Shown here: positions 60,109-64,000 of the stretch, in pieces
Layout: each line of letters begins with the position of its first letter
Position numbering within the stretch: the first letter of the stretch is position 1
Origin: Streptomyces sp. NBC_01317
Lineage (GTDB): Bacteria > Actinomycetota > Actinomycetes > Streptomycetales > Streptomycetaceae
DNA: 64,000 nucleotides
NCBI RefSeq assembly: GCF_035961655.1
Contig: NZ_CP108393.1
Location: 1,612,001-1,676,000, forward strand
Direction of reading: 5' to 3'
The notes under the pieces: model-generated
Database searches by the model: none
Seen by the model: the letters and a program-made list of their open reading frames with translations, nothing else
What the model was told of the DNA's origin: nothing
Program-made: the position numbers and the translations under genes

Positions 60109-61467
60109 ATGACGAGCGCCACCGAGCCGTACGCCGAGTTCGCCGAGCGGCTCGCCACCACCACCCTGCTGCGCTTCGCGACCGCCGGTTCCGTCGACGA
60201 CGGCAAGTCGACCCTGGTGGGGCGGCTGCTGCACGACTCGAAGTCGGTGCTCACCGACCAGTTGGAGGCCGTGGAGCGGGTCTCGCTGAGCCGGGGCCAG
60301 GACACGCCTGACCTGGCGCTGCTCACCGACGGGCTGCGCGCCGAGCGCGAGCAGGGCATCACCATCGACGTCGCCTACCGCTACTTCGCCACCCCCCGGC
60401 GGCGGTTCATCCTCGCCGACACCCCGGGGCATGTGCAGTACACGCGGAACATGGTCACCGGTGCCTCCACCGCGGAGCTGGCGGTCGTCCTGGTCGACGC
60501 GCGGAACGGCGTGGTCGAGCAGACCCGCCGCCATGCCGCCGTCGCCGCCCTGCTGCGGGTCCCGCACGTGGTGCTCGCCGTCAACAAGATGGACCTCGTC
60601 GCGTACGCGGAGCCCGTATTCGCCTCGATAGCCGAGGAGTTCACGGCGTACGCGGCCTCCCTCGGCGTCCCGGAGATCACCGCGATCCCGATCTCGGCCC
60701 TCGCCGGGGACAACGTCGTGGAGCCGTCCGCGCACATGGACTGGTACGGAGGCCCGACGGTGCTGGAGCACCTGGAGACCGTGCCGTCCAGCCACGACCT
60801 GGCCCACTGCCCCGCGCGCTTTCCCGTGCAGTACGTGATCCGCCCGCAGTCCGCGCGCCACCCGGACTACCGCGGCTACGCCGGCCAGATCTCGTCCGGT
60901 GTGCTGCGGGTCGGCGACGCCGTGACGGTCCTGCCGTCCGGCCGTACGAGCACGATCGAGGGCATCGACGCGCTCGGCGAGAGCGTGGACATCGCCTGGG
61001 CGCCGCAGTCCGTGACCCTCCGCCTCGCGGACGACATCGACGTCTCACGCGGCGACCTGATCGCCCCCAGCGCGCAGCTGCCCGCGTCGACGCAGGACGT
61101 GGAGGCGACCGTCTGCCATGTCGCCGACCGGCCGCTGACCGTCGGCCAGCGGGTGCTGCTCAAGCACACGACCCGTACGGTCAAGGCGATCGTGAAGGAC
61201 ATCCCGTCCCGGCTCACGCTGGACGACCTGTCCCAGCACCCCGCCCCCGGGCAACTCGTCGCCAACGACATCGGACGCGTGAGGATCCGTACGGCAGAGC
61301 CGCTCGCGCTCGACCCGTACGCCGAGTCCCGCAGGACCGGATCGTTTCTGCTGATCGACCCGGCCGACGGTACGACGCTGAGCGCCGGCATGGCGGGCGA
61401 CGCCTTCGCCGAGGGCGCGGGCGCGCCGGCCGCCGTACCCACCGACGACGAAGGCTGGGACTTCTGA
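60109..61467 (+). CDS. cysN: Sulfate adenylyltransferase GTPase subunit CysN
   Basis: A 452-residue elongation-factor-like GTPase that drives APS synthesis with CysD. G1 is GSVDDGKSTLVGRL, G3 DTPGHVQY, G4 NKMD. EF-Tu-like domains 2 and 3 complete the protein. It is the unfused form, with CysC encoded separately. The stop overlaps the ATG of a 32-codon ORF (TGATG). Confidence 0.95.
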   Translation: MTSATEPYAEFAERLATTTLLRFATAGSVDDGKSTLVGRLLHDSKSVLTDQLEAVERVSLSRGQDTPDLALLTDGLRAEREQGITIDVAYRYFATPRRRFILADTPGHVQYTRNMVTGASTAELAVVLVDARNGVVEQTRRHAAVAALLRVPHVVLAVNKMDLVAYAEPVFASIAEEFTAYAASLGVPEITAIPISALAGDNVVEPSAHMDWYGGPTVLEHLETVPSSHDLAHCPARFPVQYVIRPQSARHPDYRGYAGQISSGVLRVGDAVTVLPSGRTSTIEGIDALGESVDIAWAPQSVTLRLADDIDVSRGDLIAPSAQLPASTQDVEATVCHVADRPLTVGQRVLLKHTTRTVKAIVKDIPSRLTLDDLSQHPAPGQLVANDIGRVRIRTAEPLALDPYAESRRTGSFLLIDPADGTTLSAGMAGDAFAEGAGAPAAVPTDDEGWDF

Positions 61468-61565
61468 TGGCCATCGACATGTACGCGACCTTCGCGAAGG
61501 AGGGCGGCCGCGTCGGCAGCGGCCTCCTCGGCGCGGGAACGGGCGGGGTGGCGCGATGTGCGTGA
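61467..61565 (+). CDS. 32-aa ORF coupled to the cysN stop
   Basis: The cysN stop and this ATG share bases (TGATG), and the frame encodes 32 residues beginning MAIDMYATFAKEGGRVGSGL. There is no separate ribosome site, so translation would come from reinitiation. It has no recognised family and could be a real small protein or a fossil start. Confidence 0.35.
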   Translation: MAIDMYATFAKEGGRVGSGLLGAGTGGVARCA

Positions 61566-61711
61566 TGACGTACGCGCACTGCCTGCGCGCCCGCACCCCC
61601 CACCTCCCGCACCGCCCGCCCCACCCGCACCGTCGAAGACCTGCCGATCTCCCGGTCACGCCCGCGTTCCCGTAGGGCGTGCGCACCGGGCCGACGAGAG
61701 GAACCCCTCCC

Positions 61712-62827
61712 GTGCCTGCCACGCGCATCCTGTCGCGCCGCCGTATCACCACGCTCGCCGCAGTGCCCCTTCTCGCTGTTGTCGTCACCTCCTGCGGCTA
61801 CGGCTCCGACGCGAAGAAGGACGACGACAAGAAGCCGGCGGCCGCCGCCGGAGCGAAGAAGCTCTCGGCCGACACCGTGAAGATCGGGTACTTCCCGAAC
61901 CTCACGCACGCCACAGCCCTGGTGGGTATCCAGGACGGTCTGTTCCAGAAGGAGCTGGGCGGGACGAAGGTCGCCGCCTCCACCTTCAACGCCGGGCCCT
62001 CCGAGATCGAGGCGCTCAACGCGGGCAGCATCGACATCGGCTTCATCGGCCCCTCCCCCGCGATCAACGGCTACGTCCAGACCAAGGGCAAGAGCCTGCG
62101 GATCATCGGCGGTTCCGCCTCCGGCGGGGTCAAGCTGGTGGTCAACCCGAAGAAGATCAAGACCCTGGACGACCTCAAGGGCAAGAAGATAGCCACCCCG
62201 CAGCTGGGCAACACGCAGGACGTGGCGTTCCTCAACTGGATCTCGGAGAAGGGCTGGAAGGTCGACGCCCAGTCCGGCAAGGGTGACGTCTCCGTCGTCC
62301 GTACGGACAACAAGATCACCCCGGACGCCTACAAGGCCGGTTCGATCGACGGCGCGTGGGTGCCGGAGCCGACCGCGTCCAAGCTGGTCGCCGAGGGCGC
62401 GAAGGTGCTCCTCAACGAGTCGGACCTGTGGCCGGACAAGCAGTTCGTGATCACGAACATCATCGTGTCGCAGACGTTCCTCTCCGCCCACCCGGACGTC
62501 GTCGAGGCCGTGCTGCGCGGCTCGGTGAAGACGAACGCCTGGATCAACGCCAACGAGGACCAGGCGAAGGCGTCGGCCAACGAGGCGCTCAAGACCCTGT
62601 CGGGCAAGGCGCTGCCGCCCGAGGTCCTCGACCCGGCGTGGGAGTCCATCAAGGTCACCAACGACCCGCTGGCCTCCACGCTCCAGTCCGAGGCCGACCA
62701 CGCGGTGAAGGCCGGTCTGCTGGAGAAGCCCGACCTGGCCGGCATCTACGACCTGGGCCCGCTGAACAAGGTGCTCAAGGCCGCCGGTGAGCCCGAGGTC
62801 GCCGACGCCGGTCTCGGCGTCAAGTAA
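61712..62827 (+). CDS. ssuA: Aliphatic sulfonate-binding lipoprotein SsuA
   Basis: A 371-residue periplasmic-type binding protein of an ABC importer for alkane sulfonates. GTG 61712 is preceded by AGAGGA. A basic, Arg-rich leader and hydrophobic stretch end in the lipobox VVTSC, so it is lipid-anchored outside the membrane. The NMT1/SsuA-like fold is seen in VKIGYFPNLTHATALVGIQD, AGSIDIGFIGPSPAINGYVQ and GSIDGAWVPEPTASKLV. It sits after the sulfate genes as an alternative sulfur source. Confidence 0.92.
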   Translation: MPATRILSRRRITTLAAVPLLAVVVTSCGYGSDAKKDDDKKPAAAAGAKKLSADTVKIGYFPNLTHATALVGIQDGLFQKELGGTKVAASTFNAGPSEIEALNAGSIDIGFIGPSPAINGYVQTKGKSLRIIGGSASGGVKLVVNPKKIKTLDDLKGKKIATPQLGNTQDVAFLNWISEKGWKVDAQSGKGDVSVVRTDNKITPDAYKAGSIDGAWVPEPTASKLVAEGAKVLLNESDLWPDKQFVITNIIVSQTFLSAHPDVVEAVLRGSVKTNAWINANEDQAKASANEALKTLSGKALPPEVLDPAWESIKVTNDPLASTLQSEADHAVKAGLLEKPDLAGIYDLGPLNKVLKAAGEPEVADAGLGVK

Positions 62828-62848
62828 CCGCCGCGACCGATCTGTTCG

Positions 62849-62884
62849 CAGGATTCTCAGGACTCTCAGGATTCCCAGGAGGTG
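62849..62884 (+). repeat. Four 9-bp repeats leading into the ssuB ribosome site
   Basis: CAGGATTCT, CAGGACTCT, CAGGATTCC and CAGGAGGTG follow one another at exact 9-base spacing. The fourth unit supplies the AGGAGG of ssuB, eight bases before ATG 62891, and each earlier unit carries a weaker AGGA. Confidence 0.85.
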
Positions 62885-62890
62885 ACGACC

Positions 62891-63682
62891 ATGGCAACGA
62901 CGCTCACCAAGGCCGCCGACGGCACCACGTCGGTGGACCACGCCGCGCGCATCGCGCACGTCTCCAAGACCTTCGCGACCCCCGCGGGGCGGCAGCTCGT
63001 GCTGGACGACATCACGCTCGATGTCGCTCCGGGTGAGTTCGTCACCCTCCTGGGAGCCTCGGGCTGCGGCAAGTCCACACTGCTCAACCTGGTGGCCGGG
63101 CTCGACCGCCCGACCGCTGGGTCCATCGAGACGCCGGGCGGGCGCCCGGCCCTGATGTTCCAGGAGCACGCGCTGTTCCCGTGGCTGACCGCGGGCAAGA
63201 ACATCGAACTGGCCCTGCGGCTGCGCGGGGTGCCCAAGCAGGACCGCAGGCCCGAGGCGGAGCGGCTGCTCGGGCTCGTACGGCTCGAAGGGGCGTACGG
63301 CAAGCGGGTGCACGAGCTGTCCGGCGGGATGCGGCAGCGGGTCGCGCTGGCGCGCGCGCTGGCCCAGGACAGCCAACTGCTGCTGATGGACGAGCCGTTC
63401 GCGGCGCTCGACGCCATCACCCGCGACGTGCTGCACGACGAGCTGACGCGGATCTGGCGGGAGACGAACCTGTCGGTGCTCTTCGTCACCCACAACGTAC
63501 GGGAGGCGGTACGGCTCGCCGAGCGTGTCGTCCTGCTGTCCTCGCGCCCCGGCCGGATCGCCCGCGAGTGGCGGGTGGACATCCCGCAGCCGCGCCGGAT
63601 CGAGGACGCCGAGGTGGCGGAGCTGTCCGTCGAGATCACCGAAGAACTGCGTGGGGAGATCCGCCGACATGGCCAGCACTGA
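62891..63682 (+). CDS. ssuB: Sulfonate ABC transporter ATPase SsuB
   Basis: A 263-residue ATPase: Walker A LLGASGCGKSTLLNLVAG, Q-loop MFQEHALFPW, signature ELSGGMRQRVALARAL, Walker B LLLMDEPFAALD and H-switch FVTHNVREA. ATG 62891 has AGGAGG at an eight-base spacing. It overlaps the permease gene by 14 bases. Confidence 0.95.
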   Translation: MATTLTKAADGTTSVDHAARIAHVSKTFATPAGRQLVLDDITLDVAPGEFVTLLGASGCGKSTLLNLVAGLDRPTAGSIETPGGRPALMFQEHALFPWLTAGKNIELALRLRGVPKQDRRPEAERLLGLVRLEGAYGKRVHELSGGMRQRVALARALAQDSQLLLMDEPFAALDAITRDVLHDELTRIWRETNLSVLFVTHNVREAVRLAERVVLLSSRPGRIAREWRVDIPQPRRIEDAEVAELSVEITEELRGEIRRHGQH

Positions 63683-64000
63683 CACGACGCCGCAGAAGGA
63701 CCCGGCGCCGGGGAACGCGGCGGCGGACGGGGTCGGCCGGTCCGACGACGCCTCTGCCAGCTCCCTCGCCCCGGACGCGCGGCCCCCGGCCGGCGGCGGA
63801 CGGGGTGACATGGCCGGTCTGGAGGCCGGGCTCGACGCGCTGGACACCGTACAGACCGGGCGGACGCCCCTGCGCCAGACCCTGGTCCAGAAGGTGCTGC
63901 CGCCCACCGTCGCCGTCCTCCTCGTGCTGTTCGTGTGGCAGATCCTGATCTGGGCGAAGGTCACCGACGACTACAAGCTGCCCTCGCCGGGCGCGGTGTG
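63669..64000 (+). CDS. ssuC: Sulfonate ABC transporter permease SsuC, 5' part
   Basis: The first 110 or so residues of a membrane permease that runs off the right edge. An unusually long disordered Pro/Ala/Asp N-terminus (about 60 residues) is followed by the first membrane helix (LPPTVAVLLVLFVWQILIWA) and KVTDDYKLPSPGAV, which matches sulfonate/taurine permeases. It starts inside ssuB. Confidence 0.88.
   Translation, partial: MASTDTTPQKDPAPGNAAADGVGRSDDASASSLAPDARPPAGGGRGDMAGLEAGLDALDTVQTGRTPLRQTLVQKVLPPTVAVLLVLFVWQILIWAKVTDDYKLPSPGAV

Noticed and set aside
63669..64000. ssuC as a truncated gene
   Set aside because: It simply runs past the window edge with no stop or frameshift.

Overview
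The window is chromosomal DNA from a Streptomyces or close relative. The evidence is the very high GC content with G/C-ended codons, GTG and TTG starts behind GGAGG-type ribosome sites, a conservon (cvnABCD plus P450s), a streptogrisin-type protease, VMAP/SAV_2336 proteins, rare TTA codons confined to a few regulatory genes, and several copies of a short CAAGCCCGTCCGGCG-type intergenic repeat common in this genus. No rRNA, tRNA, CRISPR array, integrase or intact transposon was found.

Layout. 1-2.4 kb: edge of a small membrane protein gene, a repeat-rich spacer, a 2-oxoglutarate/Fe(II) oxygenase and a stand-alone GyrB-like ATPase domain lacking its Mg-binding Asn. 2.4-11.5 kb: purine catabolism. 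A minus-strand operon pucC-pucE-pucD (three-subunit xanthine dehydrogenase), NCS2 purine permease and xdhC diverges from a PucR-type activator that carries a perfect-register 30-bp coding repeat. 11.5-14.2 kb: a relic patch with a ricin-lectin fragment, a LuxR-type sensor fragment without its DNA-binding domain, a TPR protein, and an ABC exporter that has lost its ATPase domain by in-frame deletion. 14.3-19.7 kb: conservon cvnABCDE plus a second P450, preceded by a previously unflagged 35-codon ORF whose third codon is TTA and whose stop overlaps the cvnA start. 19.7-24.1 kb: enoyl-CoA hydratase, GntR regulator, an iron-box-controlled FhuF-like protein, a DUF2637 membrane protein and an RsbW-like ATPase.

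24.2-42.9 kb: pyruvate oxidase, a PP2C-like protein with a roughly 750-residue low-complexity arm, a TrmB/LuxR-type regulator, DUF456 and PPOX proteins, rsgA behind a candidate leader peptide and SD-masking hairpin, a Tat-exported phospholipase C, a GH13 glucosidase, DUF1232, a secreted S1 protease, a two-component system with four phased ACGTCCGAT repeats upstream, a VOC protein and an AraC regulator. 42.9-50.5 kb: a four-gene vWA-MoxR-VMAP-type system (Trypco1, trypsin-VMAP-C, MoxR ATPase, SAV_2336-pseudokinase-SARP-like giant). 50.5-55.6 kb: YihY, AidB-like acyl-CoA dehydrogenase, GAF regulator, GNAT.

55.7-64 kb: sulfur assimilation. A cysteine-type leader peptide precedes sirA, a CysX-like CxxC protein, cysH, cysC, cysD and cysN, then an aliphatic sulfonate ABC importer (ssuABC, running off the right edge). 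Most genes in the chain are coupled by 4-base stop/start overlaps.

Most notable points: the four-gene VMAP system is encoded with a MoxR TTA codon and a kinase that has lost all its catalytic residues. The conservon has three TTA codons including one in the coupled leader ORF, which suggests that bldA tRNA gates both systems. The rsgA leader arrangement looks like a translational attenuator.
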